Source: Thermalbibacter longus
GTDB lineage: Bacteria > Chloroflexota > Chloroflexia > Thermomicrobiales > Thermomicrobiaceae
Direction of reading: 5' to 3'
Assembly (NCBI RefSeq): GCF_023806485.1
Contig: NZ_JAMSLR010000007.1
Span: 62,001 to 126,000, forward strand
Length of the DNA: 64,000 nt
The position numbers and the translations under genes are program-made. This document shows positions 1 to 8,575 of this stretch, piece after piece (the stretch's first letter is position 1; each line of letters opens with the position of its first letter). Under the pieces are notes generated by a model. That model was not told where the DNA came from and ran no database searches. It saw nothing but the letters and a program-made list of their open reading frames with translations.

Positions 1-390
1 CGCCTGTTTGTTGTAGTAGGCCTGCGCCACTGCGGTGTTCGGCTTGTGACTGCCAGCAGGGCTAACCCCTTCGTACTTGTAGAAGATACGGGCTGGAGTC
101 CCGAGCACCCGCTCCAGCCGGTGCGCGCGGTAGAGCGGAGTGGGACGCCACAGCCGGTAGACGTCACGCACTGGCTCCGGGATCTCGATCCAGCGATCCC
201 GGCTCACCTCCTGCAGGATCAGCTCCATCGGGAACAGCGGCGCCAAGTCATCGGGGCCGACCGGCTGACCGGTGCCAGGATGGATCGGGGGCGGCGGTAA
301 CGCCGGCAGGTCTGCCGCCAGGTTGTACCAGTGCGTCGGAACATCGCTCTCGTCGAGGACGAACTTGGTGGTCTTCAGATCCTTCGCCAC
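1..390 (-). CDS. TrpB-like tryptophan synthase beta chain (5' part, cut by window edge)
   Basis: This is the N-terminal 130 residues of a PLP-dependent tryptophan synthase beta-like protein of the TrpB2 type, which makes tryptophan from indole and serine. Reading the minus strand from a GTG at 390 gives an open frame to base 1. It contains [16 protein letters not shown] and then [16 protein letters not shown], where the lysine in GSHKPNT is the PLP Schiff-base residue of the family. A GGGGGAGG ribosome binding site lies about 8 bases upstream. The long N-terminal stretch before the PLP motif fits TrpB2 rather than the shorter TrpB1. No trpA is visible. The rest of the gene lies outside the window. 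Confidence 0.88.
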   Translation of the reverse strand, partial: MAKDLKTTKFVLDESDVPTHWYNLAADLPALPPPPIHPGTGQPVGPDDLAPLFPMELILQEVSRDRWIEIPEPVRDVYRLWRPTPLYRAHRLERVLGTPARIFYKYEGVSPAGSHKPNTAVAQAYYNKQA

Positions 391-511
391 CGCCGGCCTC
401 CCCCCTGCGCCTCGATCGGTACGGTACTACGGATCGCCAGTGCCTGCTGGCGCGGCATTCTACCGTATCGCTCCACATCTCGCACGAGGTTCTAGAGCAA
501 CGGGCAGGGGA

Positions 512-1522
512 TCAGCGCTGGGTCACACCGGGCTCGATGCTCCGCCCATCTCGGTTCAGCCCGCCAGGTAGCGGGACCAGGCAAGCGCTCTGGCCTTCGG
601 GCGAGTCGAGCGAGCAGCCGCGGAAGGGTTCGGGCAAGCGGCGATGCTGCTCCGGCTGAAGCGTGACGTGGGCGATGCCGAACCGCTCGCGCAGCAGCGC
701 GGCCAGCTCGATCAGCATCTCGTGCCAGTCGCGCCGGTCGTTCACCTCGACGTGGCCGCTCAGGGCCACCAGACCAGAGGTCACCGTCCAGATATGCAAG
801 TCGTGGACGCCCTCGACTCCCCTGACCTGCTGCATGGCGTGGCGCACCTCCGCCGGGTCGATATGGGCCGGTGTCGCCTCCAGCAGCACGTCGACGGAGT
901 CCCAGAGCAGCCGCCAGGCACTCCGCAGGATGAGCAGGCCGATCCCGATCGAGAGGATCGGGTCGGCCAGGTACCAGCCGGTGGCGAGCATGACGACGGC
1001 CGCGGCGATCGTCCCGACCGAACCGAGCAGGTCTCCCACAACGTGGAGGAAGGCGCCTCGGACGTTCAGGTCATGGGTATGCATGCCGCTGCGTATCAGC
1101 ACCAGGGCCGATCCGGCGTTGGCCGCCAGCCCGAGGACGGCGATGACGAGCATCGGGAGCGTGTCGACCGCTGGTGGTTCGATCAGTCTCTGAATCGCCT
1201 CCCAGAAGATGAAGAAGCAGATCACGATCAGGGTTGCCGCATTGGCGAGAGCAGCCAGCACCTCGGCCCGGTAGAAGCCGAACGAGCGCGCCGGCGTGGC
1301 CGGTCGCCGCGCCAGCCAGACAGCAAAGAGCGCCAGCGCCAGCGCCGCCGCGTCGGTGGCCATGTGGCCGGCATCGGCCAGCAGCGCGAGCGAGTTGGTG
1401 AGCAGCCCGCCGGCCACCTCGATTACCAGGAAGAACACCGTGATCGCCAGAGCTAGCGCGAGCGGCCGTGGCTTGGACGACCCCACCGGCTCGTGCACAT
1501 GATCTCCGTGAACTCGACCCAT
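512..1522 (-). CDS. Cation diffusion facilitator (CzcD-like) metal exporter
   Basis: This is an inner-membrane proton-coupled exporter of divalent metals such as zinc, cobalt or cadmium, of the CDF family. The N-terminus is His-rich (MGRVHGDHVHEP). Six membrane segments follow. The metal-site motif LLADAGHMATDAAALAL in TM2 carries the H and D residues, a second site (HVVGDLLGSVG) lies in TM5, and a cytoplasmic domain includes VEGVHDLHIWTVTSG. About 336 residues is slightly longer than the usual 300. A GTG at 1549 extends the frame, but the ATG at 1522 has an AGGA 9 bases upstream and was preferred. The exact metal cannot be read from the sequence. Confidence 0.9.
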   Translation of the reverse strand: MGRVHGDHVHEPVGSSKPRPLALALAITVFFLVIEVAGGLLTNSLALLADAGHMATDAAALALALFAVWLARRPATPARSFGFYRAEVLAALANAATLIVICFFIFWEAIQRLIEPPAVDTLPMLVIAVLGLAANAGSALVLIRSGMHTHDLNVRGAFLHVVGDLLGSVGTIAAAVVMLATGWYLADPILSIGIGLLILRSAWRLLWDSVDVLLEATPAHIDPAEVRHAMQQVRGVEGVHDLHIWTVTSGLVALSGHVEVNDRRDWHEMLIELAALLRERFGIAHVTLQPEQHRRLPEPFRGCSLDSPEGQSACLVPLPGGLNRDGRSIEPGVTQR

Positions 1523-1722
1523 CGCGCTCGATCCTCGATTTCGATTCACTCGAGAGACTCGGCCTTCGCGACCGCTCCATCATAAGCGTACCGGAAGGAC
1601 CGTGCCAACCGTCATTAGCGGCGAATCGCGGTGCCCCGGAGGCGAAATGTCGTCCCGTTTCCCCGCCCACGTCCCCATGTCCCTTCCAGTAACCGTGGCC
1701 CATCGACCGGTGCCTGCTCGCC

Positions 1723-1751
1723 TTGACAGGCCGAGGGGTGCGGCCTAGAAT
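1723..1751 (+). promoter_or_regulatory. Sigma70-type promoter ahead of a ~265-base leader
   Basis: TTGACA (1723-1728), a 17-base spacer and TAGAAT (1746-1751) form a near-consensus promoter. Transcription should start near 1758, about 265 bases before the first likely start codon at 2024. The gap 1523-2023 holds nothing else I can support. A short reading frame with ATG at 1754 would begin upstream of the predicted transcript start. Confidence 0.7.
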
Positions 1752-2023
1752 GCATGCGTACGTACCAGAGGGAATCGGTTCCAGGAGGCACACAGGTCGC
1801 GTTGAGACTGGAATAGGCGAGGTAGCGAGAGGCCGGGGCTGCTGGCAGCCCTGACCGATTTCCTATCAACTCGGAGCGCACGGCTGCCAAAGATCTGTGT
1901 AGAGCGGGTGTGAGATCACTCAGGGACGAAAGCGAGCGAGGAGAGGGGTCGAGATAGCCGGCGATGCCTGACCGGGACGATCAGCGGACAGCCATTTCTG
2001 CGCGCGAGGAAGGAACACAGTCT

Positions 2024-2254
2024 ATGCAGGCCCCTTGGCCCGTCACGATTTTCCCGAATCCCTGTACCGGCGAGATTCCTTGGCTGGCCCTGGCCTGCGA
2101 GCCAGGCGAAGTCCCGCCCGAGGTCACGAGCTCGTGCCTGGTCCTGAACTACTGGCGGCGGCAGCGAAGCTGTCCACCCATCGGCGAAGGCGAGACCCCC
2201 AACGCGGCGTTGGCCGACCTGATGGCGGCACTCTCCCGGCGAGCAGCCAGCTAG
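2024..2254 (+). CDS. Small hypothetical protein (76 aa)
   Basis: I do not recognise this family. The protein reads MQAPWPVTIFPNPCTG, then a segment with ALACEPGEVPPEVTSS, and ends with an alanine-rich helix (ALADLMAALSRRAAS). The ATG at 2024 follows an AGGAAGGA site by about 9 bases. The frame could also begin at 1964, but that extension is polar and lacks a good site at the right distance. It is the first gene after the promoter at 1723 and is followed after 20 bases by another small unknown gene, so the two are probably cotranscribed. It has no signal peptide or membrane segment and is probably cytoplasmic. Confidence 0.5.
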   Translation: MQAPWPVTIFPNPCTGEIPWLALACEPGEVPPEVTSSCLVLNYWRRQRSCPPIGEGETPNAALADLMAALSRRAAS

Positions 2255-2274
2255 CGAGAGGAGCCGGCTGCGTT

Positions 2275-2646
2275 ATGCCCGACCAGCGCGAAGCTATCGC
2301 CATGGTGATCAACGCCATTCGCTCGTCTGGTCTGCCCTTGGCTGCCTGGAGCGTGGAGCACGGAGAGCTTCACCTGCTGCTCTCCGGGGGAACGGACATC
2401 GCTTTGCCACTGGCGCAACTCGGCCATCAGGCGCCCGGCAGCCTGGTCGCCGAGCTCGTCCGCCGGCTTCCCCGGCAGATGGCCTCGATGACCGTCCGGT
2501 CCCCCGAGGACATCGTCGAGCTGACTCCCAACCAGGCTGCCCGTCTGCGCTTCGTGCACTGGCTGGTCACCACCGGCCGGCTCGCCGGTGACACGGCCGT
2601 CGTAGGCCCGGCTCCCGCGGTCGAGGCCCGGCTCAGCGCCACCTGA
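2275..2646 (+). CDS. Hypothetical protein (123 aa)
   Basis: I do not recognise this family. The sequence begins MPDQREAIAMVINAIRSSGL and has alternating hydrophobic segments (LAAWSVEHGELHLLLSG, DIALPLAQLG) that suggest a small alpha/beta domain. An ATVxSPEDIVEL-like stretch follows, then a C-terminal helix with FVHWLVTTGRL. The ATG at 2275 has a GAGAGGAG site just upstream. It lies 20 bases after the preceding small gene and shares its promoter by inference. It has no membrane segment, signal peptide or cysteine motif, so no function is proposed. Confidence 0.55.
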   Translation: MPDQREAIAMVINAIRSSGLPLAAWSVEHGELHLLLSGGTDIALPLAQLGHQAPGSLVAELVRRLPRQMASMTVRSPEDIVELTPNQAARLRFVHWLVTTGRLAGDTAVVGPAPAVEARLSAT

Positions 2647-3205
2647 TCACATCCTCTCCCACGCTGACAGCGCGCCCCACGCGCTCAGACGGGCTGGGAG
2701 TAGATCGGGACTTCAGCCTCGGACACGCCGAGACAACGAGCCGCTCTTGGACGTTACCCTGGATGGGCGCGATGACGCCCTGATCCAGCCGCTCCAACCG
2801 CCGGACGTGAATTCCCAGGCCGCGCCCGCGTGCCGTCCAGGCTGGCCTCGACCAGCTCGACCCGCATCTGCCCAGCTCCTTGCGGGGCGAGGGTCCACGG
2901 GCCAGTCCTCACCCGATCGCGTCCAGCACGGTACCGATCGCCTGCCCGAACCCGGCCGGCCGATGCCAGCAGCCCATCGCTCTCGCCGCCACACTGGCCA
3001 AATGTACCTGCAGAGATAGTACCTTTCGCTATTGCCGCGCCGGGCGCCCTGCGGCTGAATCGGGACGGAGCTCCGAGGTAACCCCGCTGGCTTCGGGGCT
3101 GTGCGCGGGGTCCCATGACCTCAAGGGGGGATACGAGTATCATCATCAAGCGAAATCGGGCGAGAAAGCCTCACTACTCTGTCAGCGACTGCTTGGAGAT
3201 CGTAC
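2647..3205. other. Gap without a supported gene
   Basis: No convincing gene was found. Reading frames on the minus strand (about 2713-3149) are Arg- and Gly-rich, lack ribosome binding sites and look like shadows. A possible hairpin with ACCCCGC/GCGGGGT arms lies near 3080-3112, about 100 bases before the next gene. Confidence 0.5.
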
Positions 3206-3646
3206 GTGAAGCAAGACAGCAGGCGGAACGTTCAACCCGTGGCGTCAGAGCAGCAGGACTTCGTCGGGAGCGACGAGGTCCAGGAGCAACTGGAGGCCTT
3301 TCACCAGTACCTGGCCAGCCTGGAGGTGCGTGAAGGGCTAGACCAGGTACAGCCACCGGAGCGGCTACTCCGCTACTCGGAGATCGAGAACCTGGTCAGA
3401 TGGCGAGTCACGCTCAAGCCAGTGCGGAGCTTGCGGGCGGCCGCGCGCTTTCGCGCAGCGCTCTCACAGTTGCCGCTCTGCATCACCGCGCAGGCCTGCG
3501 ATCTCAGCCCCGAGGAGCTGCACTTCAGCCTGACCACGGTCCACCTCTCGCTCGCAGAGGTCCGTGCCCGGGTCGAAGCTGCGCTCCACGCGACCGGCTG
3601 CCTGGGCGTGGTGGACGTGGAGCCGCAATCCTTGGAAGACGCGTAG
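3206..3646 (+). CDS. Hypothetical protein (146 aa) next to DUF4388 gene
   Basis: The family is unknown to me. The N-terminal part is acidic and glutamine-rich (EVQEQLEAFHQYLASLEV) and likely helical. A basic helix follows (VRSLRAAARFRAALSQL), and the C-terminus has an alpha/beta pattern (LHFSLTTVHLSLAEVRARVEAAL, then GVVDVEP). The GTG at 3206 has GGAG 7 bases upstream. It ends 11 bases before the DUF4388 gene on the same strand, so the two probably form an operon. That neighbour suggests, but does not prove, a regulatory or signalling role. Confidence 0.6.
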   Translation: MKQDSRRNVQPVASEQQDFVGSDEVQEQLEAFHQYLASLEVREGLDQVQPPERLLRYSEIENLVRWRVTLKPVRSLRAAARFRAALSQLPLCITAQACDLSPEELHFSLTTVHLSLAEVRARVEAALHATGCLGVVDVEPQSLEDA

Positions 3647-3657
3647 CGAGGTGCCCC

Positions 3658-4398
3658 ATGCCCTTCTATGGTGATCTGGAGGACTTCCCGCTGCATGCAA
3701 TCCTCCAGGGGATCACCTCGACCGCCAAGTCGGGTCGCCTGACCCTCGGCACATCGTCGGACGAGATCACGCTGGTCTTCGACCGGGGCCGAGTCGCTGC
3801 GGTTACGACGAGCGACGGGCGCCTGCGCCTGGGCCGCGTGCTGGTCGAGCAGGGCTACGTGAGCGAGGAGCAATTAGAGCAGGCCCTGGCGCTCCAGATG
3901 GTCAGCCCCACGCCCGTGCGGCTCGGGGATCTGCTCCTCGAGCTGGGCTTCGTCACCCGGCAGCAGGTGAAGCTGGCGCTAACGGCCCAGCTCGAGGAAT
4001 CGCTCTTCCGCATCCTGGTCAAGCCGAGCGGCTCGTTCGCCTTCATCTCGGAGACACCTCCGGCTGCGCCCGACGAGACCATCCTCGACGAGACACCGCT
4101 CGAGCCGCTCGTGCTCAACGCGATCCGCCGGGCCGACGAGTGGATCGCCTCCCGCGGGCGCCGCGAGGTGATCACGCTTGCCGACGAGGTGACCGATCCT
4201 GCCGTCCTCGATTCGCTCACCCGCGTCGAGCGGGCCGTCCTACTGGCGCTGATCAACGGGGCGACGACCGTGCACGATCTGCTCGTCGAGACAGGTCATC
4301 CCCTGCCGGAGATCGATGCCGCGCTGGCGACGTTGTCACGGCTGGAATTGATCAGAGTCACGGAGGAAGCCCCAGACTCGCGGCCCGCGAGCGAGTAA
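3658..4398 (+). CDS. DUF4388 (PATAN-like) domain protein
   Basis: Proteins with this domain are thought to act in regulatory circuits, often with two-component or small-GTPase systems; the biochemical role is not settled. The first 80 residues match the family pattern: GDLEDFPLHAILQGI, then KSGRLTLG, then a beta strand ITLVFDRGRVAAV. A middle part (LRLGRVLVEQGYVSEEQLEQAL) resembles the MshEN-like helical repeats found in type IV pilus or GspE-associated proteins. The C-terminal 100 residues look like a winged-helix fold (VLLALINGATTVHDLL, ALATLSRLELI). The ATG at 3658 was chosen because the domain begins there, although the frame stays open upstream. It follows the previous gene by 11 bases. 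Confidence 0.8.
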   Translation: MPFYGDLEDFPLHAILQGITSTAKSGRLTLGTSSDEITLVFDRGRVAAVTTSDGRLRLGRVLVEQGYVSEEQLEQALALQMVSPTPVRLGDLLLELGFVTRQQVKLALTAQLEESLFRILVKPSGSFAFISETPPAAPDETILDETPLEPLVLNAIRRADEWIASRGRREVITLADEVTDPAVLDSLTRVERAVLLALINGATTVHDLLVETGHPLPEIDAALATLSRLELIRVTEEAPDSRPASE

Positions 4399-4423
4399 AC
4401 AGCGGGGCCGTGGCTGGCGACGC

Positions 4424-5791
4424 TCAACGCTGGAGCATTACCACCCCTAGCAGTCGAGCACCGACCCGCTCTAGAGCCTGTTTCGCGGACTGCGCTGCGG
4501 TCCGCCGCGTATGCCCACTCCGCACCAGCAACACTACGCCATCGACGCGCGGCGCGATCGCGAGGGCGTCGCCGAAGTCGGGCGCCGGCGCTGTATCGAT
4601 GACCGTATAGGCTACTTCCCGGCAGACCTTCTCCAGAAACGCCGCGAACCGCGGCTGGCTGAGCAGGTCCGCCGGGTTCACCGCTCCCGCCGGGGACAGG
4701 CTCCCCGCCGGGACGAAGAGGAGGCGGTCATAGGCGGTAGCCACGAGCGGCAGCGGCGCTTCAGGATCATGGCTGCGCAACCACTCGGCTAGCCCGGCGT
4801 CGTTGGAGCGCCCGAGCAGGCCATGCAGTCGCGGCGTGCGCAGGTTTGCATCCACCAGCGCGACCCGGTCGCCAGCCAGTGCCAGCGCCGCGGCGAGATT
4901 CGCGGCGACCAGCGGACTATCGTTGCCAGAACCGGCCTCGGCCACCAGTACCGAGCGGACTGCCCGCTCGCCTCCCGCGAAGACGATCGCCGCGCGCAGC
5001 GAGCGATAAGCCTCCGCTTCCGGTGAGGTCGGCTCAGCCACGACAGCGAGCCGGCTATCCGGGTTCCCAGACCGCATGCTGCTCCCCCTTCGTCCTCGGC
5101 CTGACGGCGCGTTGTGCTTCATCTGACCGATCGTGGCCAGCGCCAGGTAACGCTGCACGTCACGCTCGTTACGAAGCCGATCGTCGAAGTACTCGACACC
5201 GAAGGCCAGTACCACGCCGAAGGCGAGCCCCAGCAAGAGTCCAGCGGCGCTGTTGAGCTTCACGCGTGGGCCGATCGGGATGCTGGGCGGCCCCGGCGAC
5301 TCCAGCTTGACCACTTCCACCGTCCCCTGGATCCGCTCGCCGCGCGGGTCGGTGAAACGCTCCAGGATCTGCTGGTTCTCTGCGGCCGATCGCGCCACGA
5401 AGGCGTCAGCGACCGCGTTAGCGATGGCCGCAGCCCGCTGAGGATCGGTATCCGTGACCACGATCTGGACGAGGTTGCTGTCCTGGTTACGTCCGAGGGT
5501 GAGGGTTCCCATCGCGTGGCCGGGGTCGATATCCAGGCCGGCTTGCCTGAGCGCCTGGCTGACGAAGTCCCAACTCCGGATAAGATCCTGGTACGAGGCG
5601 AGCCGATTCTTGGCGTAGAGATCGAGCCAATAGTCCGGCGGCTGGGCGACCGCCATCAGGCGGACGCTGACCTGGTAGGTGCGGGGCTGCGCGCTGGTGT
5701 AGAGGAACGCGGCCAGCCCGGCGACGAGGGCGGCAACGACGAGGATCCACCAGCGCCGGGCCAGAATCGCCAGGTACTCCTCGGGCCGCAC
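4424..5791 (-). CDS. Wzz chain-length protein fused to a degenerate BY-kinase domain
   Basis: This is a polysaccharide co-polymerase that should sit in the inner membrane and control the length or export of surface polysaccharide. The first ~210 residues form the Wzz domain: two membrane segments (LVVAALVAGLAAFLYTSA and AAGLLLGLAFGVVLAFGVEY) flank a periplasmic part. The cytoplasmic ~245 residues follow the CpsD/Wzc tyrosine-kinase fold, with EAYRSLRAAIVFAGG, the Walker A' strand VALVDANLRTPRLH and Walker B YTVIDTAPAPDFGDALAI. The P-loop, normally GEGKST, reads AGSGNDSPLVAANLA, so the lysine and following Ser/Thr are gone. There is no C-terminal tyrosine cluster. It is the last of three same-strand polysaccharide genes and lies 4 bases after the second Wzz gene. 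Confidence 0.85.
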   Translation of the reverse strand: MRPEEYLAILARRWWILVVAALVAGLAAFLYTSAQPRTYQVSVRLMAVAQPPDYWLDLYAKNRLASYQDLIRSWDFVSQALRQAGLDIDPGHAMGTLTLGRNQDSNLVQIVVTDTDPQRAAAIANAVADAFVARSAAENQQILERFTDPRGERIQGTVEVVKLESPGPPSIPIGPRVKLNSAAGLLLGLAFGVVLAFGVEYFDDRLRNERDVQRYLALATIGQMKHNAPSGRGRRGSSMRSGNPDSRLAVVAEPTSPEAEAYRSLRAAIVFAGGERAVRSVLVAEAGSGNDSPLVAANLAAALALAGDRVALVDANLRTPRLHGLLGRSNDAGLAEWLRSHDPEAPLPLVATAYDRLLFVPAGSLSPAGAVNPADLLSQPRFAAFLEKVCREVAYTVIDTAPAPDFGDALAIAPRVDGVVLLVRSGHTRRTAAQSAKQALERVGARLLGVVMLQR

Positions 5792-5795
5792 GCGG

Positions 5796-6488
5796 CTACG
5801 ACCTCCTCACCGGGATGACGCCGATCACCGGCAGGCCGAGCGCGTCCTGTACCGCCTCGGCCGTGTCGAGCGTATCGGCGAGATAGTCCACCAGGAACGC
5901 CACGAGCACGCCACCGACCACCGCTACCGCGAGCTGGAGCGCCCACAGCATCTGCTGGCGCCTGGTATCAGATGCGGCCCCGAGTGGCTGCTCGATGACC
6001 GAAATGATCGCGCGCCGCGAGGCGTCGTCGAAGCCGAAGTACGCCGTCCCCCGCTCCTCCAGTGTCTGGGCTGCCGCCTGGGCGATGGCAACTGCGCGCT
6101 GGGGGTCGAAGGAGGTCGCCCGGATGGTCAGCGCGCGGTTGCGGCGCTCCACGCTGAGCGCGCCTTGAACCTCGCCGGCCGAGATCTGCATGCCAGTCGT
6201 CCGCGCCAGCCTCTGCTCGACATCGGCGGCGAAGACATTGCCGCGCACGACCTCGGTGAAGTCGTCGACCGTATATTCGTTGGTCAGGTAGAGGTAGTAC
6301 TCATCGTAGCGGAAGACGTCGGGCGGCGCTTCCTGCGGCACGCGGGTGACGATGAGCCGGGCCGTGGCCGTGTAGCTCGGCCGGCTCTGCACGGCTTGCA
6401 GTACTACGCCGGCCAGCACCAGGGCCGGCAGGATCAGGGCGATCCAGCGTCGCCGCCAGAGGATAGCCAGGTAGGCCCTCAGCTCCAT
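5796..6488 (-). CDS. Wzz-domain polysaccharide chain-length regulator
   Basis: This inner-membrane protein of the Wzz family is likely to regulate polysaccharide chain length or export. Of 230 residues, the first ~35 hold a basic stretch and TM1 (RRRWIALILPALVLAGVVLQ). A periplasmic domain follows, with Tyr-rich YDEYYLYLTNEYTVDDF near residue 65. TM2 (LQLAVAVVGGVLVAFLVDYL) comes near residue 190, followed by the short cytoplasmic tail typical of the family (DALGLPVIGVIPVRRS). There is no kinase domain. It overlaps the upstream glycosyltransferase gene by 10 bases and ends 4 bases before the Wzz-BY-kinase gene, so the three are surely one operon. Two Wzz proteins in a row may form a mixed complex. 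Confidence 0.87.
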   Translation of the reverse strand: MELRAYLAILWRRRWIALILPALVLAGVVLQAVQSRPSYTATARLIVTRVPQEAPPDVFRYDEYYLYLTNEYTVDDFTEVVRGNVFAADVEQRLARTTGMQISAGEVQGALSVERRNRALTIRATSFDPQRAVAIAQAAAQTLEERGTAYFGFDDASRRAIISVIEQPLGAASDTRRQQMLWALQLAVAVVGGVLVAFLVDYLADTLDTAEAVQDALGLPVIGVIPVRRS

Positions 6489-7630
6489 ACGCGCTGCACC
6501 TCTTCGGATACCGGGGCGCCAGGCATGGCCCGGCGAGCCTCGAGCTCCCGCTCGATCAGCTCCCGCATCTCCTCTTTGAACCGGGCACGGCTGAACCGCC
6601 GGGCCTGGCGCACGATCTCGCCAGTCGAGAAGTGTAGCCGCTCGAAGCGGCGCACCGCCTCGATGAGCGACTCTACTGTCTGATCCGGGAAGAGCACGCC
6701 GGTGACCCCGTCGACCACCGTGTCGAGCGCGCCGCCCCGAGCCAGCGCGATCGCTGGCCGGCCTGCGGCTTGCACCTCGACCTGGGCAATCCCGAAATCG
6801 TCCTCAGCGGGGAAGATCGCCGCCCGGCAGCGGGCGTAGAGGTGGAACTTCTCGTCCTCAGGTACCTGGCCCAGAAACTCGACCGTCGGCCCGGCCTGGG
6901 CCATCAGAGCCGCGCGGTCGCGCCCCTCCCCGACGATCTTGAGCGGGAGCCCGAGGGCGTTGAAGGCAGCGATGGCCAGGTCGATCCGCTTGTACGGCAC
7001 CAGCCGGGAGACCAGCAGGAAATAGTCGCCGATCTCCCCGGGCGGGGCCGGCCGTGCCCGCTCGACGTCGACCGGCGGGAAGATGACTGTCGCCTCGCGC
7101 CCCCACCAGGCCCGGATCCGCTGCGCCACCGCAGTGGAGTTGGCCACGATGACGTCGACCCGCTGCGCGGTCGCCACATCCCAGCGACGGAGCCAGGCCA
7201 GGAGAGGAGGCAACGCGCGGCGCAGCAGCGGGCCGATCTGCTCGCGCTCGGCATACTGGCGGAAGGTCCAGGCGAAGCGCATCGGGCTGTGGCAGTAGCA
7301 GACGTGCAGCGCGCCGGGCGCCGGGCGCACCCCCTTAGCGAAGGCGCTGCTGGAGCTCAGGACGACCTCGTAGCCATCCAGCCGGAAGCGACGGAAGGCC
7401 AGCGGGTAGAGCGGCAGGTAGATCTGGTGGTGGCGGTGCACGCCGGGCAGGCGCTGCATGAACGAGGTTCGGATGTCCCAGGAGCGGTAGGCAGGCGGCA
7501 TGGCACCGGGGTCGTACATCGAGGTGAAGACCGGGGCGCCGGGAAAGAGCTCGTGGAGCGCCTCGAGCACGCGCTCTGCTCCGCCGTACTGGTTGAGGTA
7601 GTCGTGGACGAGCGCCACCCGTCCCAGCAC
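6479..7630 (-). CDS. GT4 family glycosyltransferase
   Basis: This cytoplasmic GT-B glycosyltransferase of family 4 transfers a sugar from a nucleotide sugar during surface-polysaccharide synthesis. The N-terminal domain shows the usual start VALVHDYLNQYGGAERVLEAL, then HSPMRFAW. The C-terminal domain has DYFLLVSRLVPYKRIDLAI, LKIVGEGRDR, VEFLGQVPEDEK and FPAEDDFGIAQVEVQAAGRP, the EX7E-type donor site. The frame opens at a GTG at 7669, but a TATGAT -10 box lies at 7672-7677, putting the transcript start near 7665. The GTG at 7630 has GGGGAG at good spacing and was chosen. It is the first gene of the operon with the two Wzz genes. The sugar is unknown. Confidence 0.88.
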   Translation of the reverse strand: MLGRVALVHDYLNQYGGAERVLEALHELFPGAPVFTSMYDPGAMPPAYRSWDIRTSFMQRLPGVHRHHQIYLPLYPLAFRRFRLDGYEVVLSSSSAFAKGVRPAPGALHVCYCHSPMRFAWTFRQYAEREQIGPLLRRALPPLLAWLRRWDVATAQRVDVIVANSTAVAQRIRAWWGREATVIFPPVDVERARPAPPGEIGDYFLLVSRLVPYKRIDLAIAAFNALGLPLKIVGEGRDRAALMAQAGPTVEFLGQVPEDEKFHLYARCRAAIFPAEDDFGIAQVEVQAAGRPAIALARGGALDTVVDGVTGVLFPDQTVESLIEAVRRFERLHFSTGEIVRQARRFSRARFKEEMRELIERELEARRAMPGAPVSEEVQRVWS

Positions 7631-7793
7631 TGCCTGCTCCCCGACTCGCGGCCGGTCTTCTCCAGCCACCCATCATACCCTAACGTCCCAGCGCTGCCCG
7701 GTGGACAGGAGATGGCGGCAGATCTCGCGCCGGGCGATGGCGGTTCGGACGCGCTGGCGTGCAAGGCCGGTCGATCCCCGGACTGGAGGGAGG

Positions 7794-8366
7794 TCAGGGG
7801 GCCGGGACGATGACGTAGCGCATGATCGGGCGGCGATCCGAGCGCCGGGCTACCTCGACGAAGCCGGCCCGCTCGAACGCCGGAGCCAACCCAGTGAAAC
7901 TCCGGACAGCTTCCACCGCCTGGCCGCGAGGATCGACCGGGTAGGCCTCGACGATCCGCGCGCCCTGCTGCGCCGCGTACGCCACGGCCGCCTGGATCGA
8001 GGGCACGAGCAGTCCCCGCTTCCGGTACTCTCTCGCCACGAAGAAGCAGACGATCGACCAGACCGGCTGGTCGTCCACGCGCGCCAGAATGCGAGACCGC
8101 TCGAGCGCCGGGTACGACTCCCGTGGGCCGATGGAGCACCAGGCGACGGGCCGCTCGTCGAGGTAAGCGAGAACGCCCGGCACCTGGCCGGAAGCGACGA
8201 TTCCCTGCAGGACCTGCTTCCGCTCCGCGGCGGAGTAGCCGGAAAACTCCGAGCGGCTCAGCCGCCACCAGGTGCACCAGCAGCCACCATTCGCCCCGCG
8301 CGGGCCGAACAGCCGCTCGAGATCCCCCCAACGCTCGGCCGTCACCGGCCGGGCATCGAGCTTCAT
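7794..8366 (-). CDS. GNAT family N-acetyltransferase
   Basis: This is a cytoplasmic acetyltransferase that would move an acetyl group from acetyl-CoA to an unknown amine. It begins MKLDARPVTAERWGDLERL and carries GGCWCTWWRLSRSEF, a mark of a distinct GNAT subgroup. The acetyl-CoA region follows (WSIVCFFVAREYRKRGLLVP, the R-x-x-G/A turn being REYRKRGL). The C-terminal part is ERAGFVEVARRSDRRPIMRYV. The ATG at 8366 begins at the domain edge. The frame is open to 8513, but that extension is low in family features. No strong ribosome binding site is visible, so the start is uncertain. It stands alone between a polysaccharide operon and a roadblock-like gene. Confidence 0.8.
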   Translation of the reverse strand: MKLDARPVTAERWGDLERLFGPRGANGGCWCTWWRLSRSEFSGYSAAERKQVLQGIVASGQVPGVLAYLDERPVAWCSIGPRESYPALERSRILARVDDQPVWSIVCFFVAREYRKRGLLVPSIQAAVAYAAQQGARIVEAYPVDPRGQAVEAVRSFTGLAPAFERAGFVEVARRSDRRPIMRYVIVPAP

Positions 8367-8575
8367 CACGCTATCTGGAACAGTCACCGGCGGGAGATCA
8401 TCGCCATTTACGCGCCGCCTCCAATCAGAGTCCCAGGGCTGGCCCCGCAGAGTGATCGTCGCGACACTCACCACCAGCGCCGGTAGGAGGCTGAGGCTGT
8501 GCCGTGCGGGCACCGCCGGGTTTCTCGCCGAACGGGGAGGTTCGACGTTTCCCGTGCCCGGCTTTGCCGTTCACT

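Noticed and set aside
644-1456. Long plus-strand frame antisense to the CDF gene
   Set aside because: A shadow of the minus-strand CDF gene, His/Arg/Gln-rich.
1964-2023. Earlier start for the first small gene
   Set aside because: The extension is polar and the nearest site is too far; the ATG at 2024 is better.
2713-3149. Minus-strand frames in the 559-base gap
   Set aside because: Arg/Gly-rich composition, no start signal, no recognisable motif.
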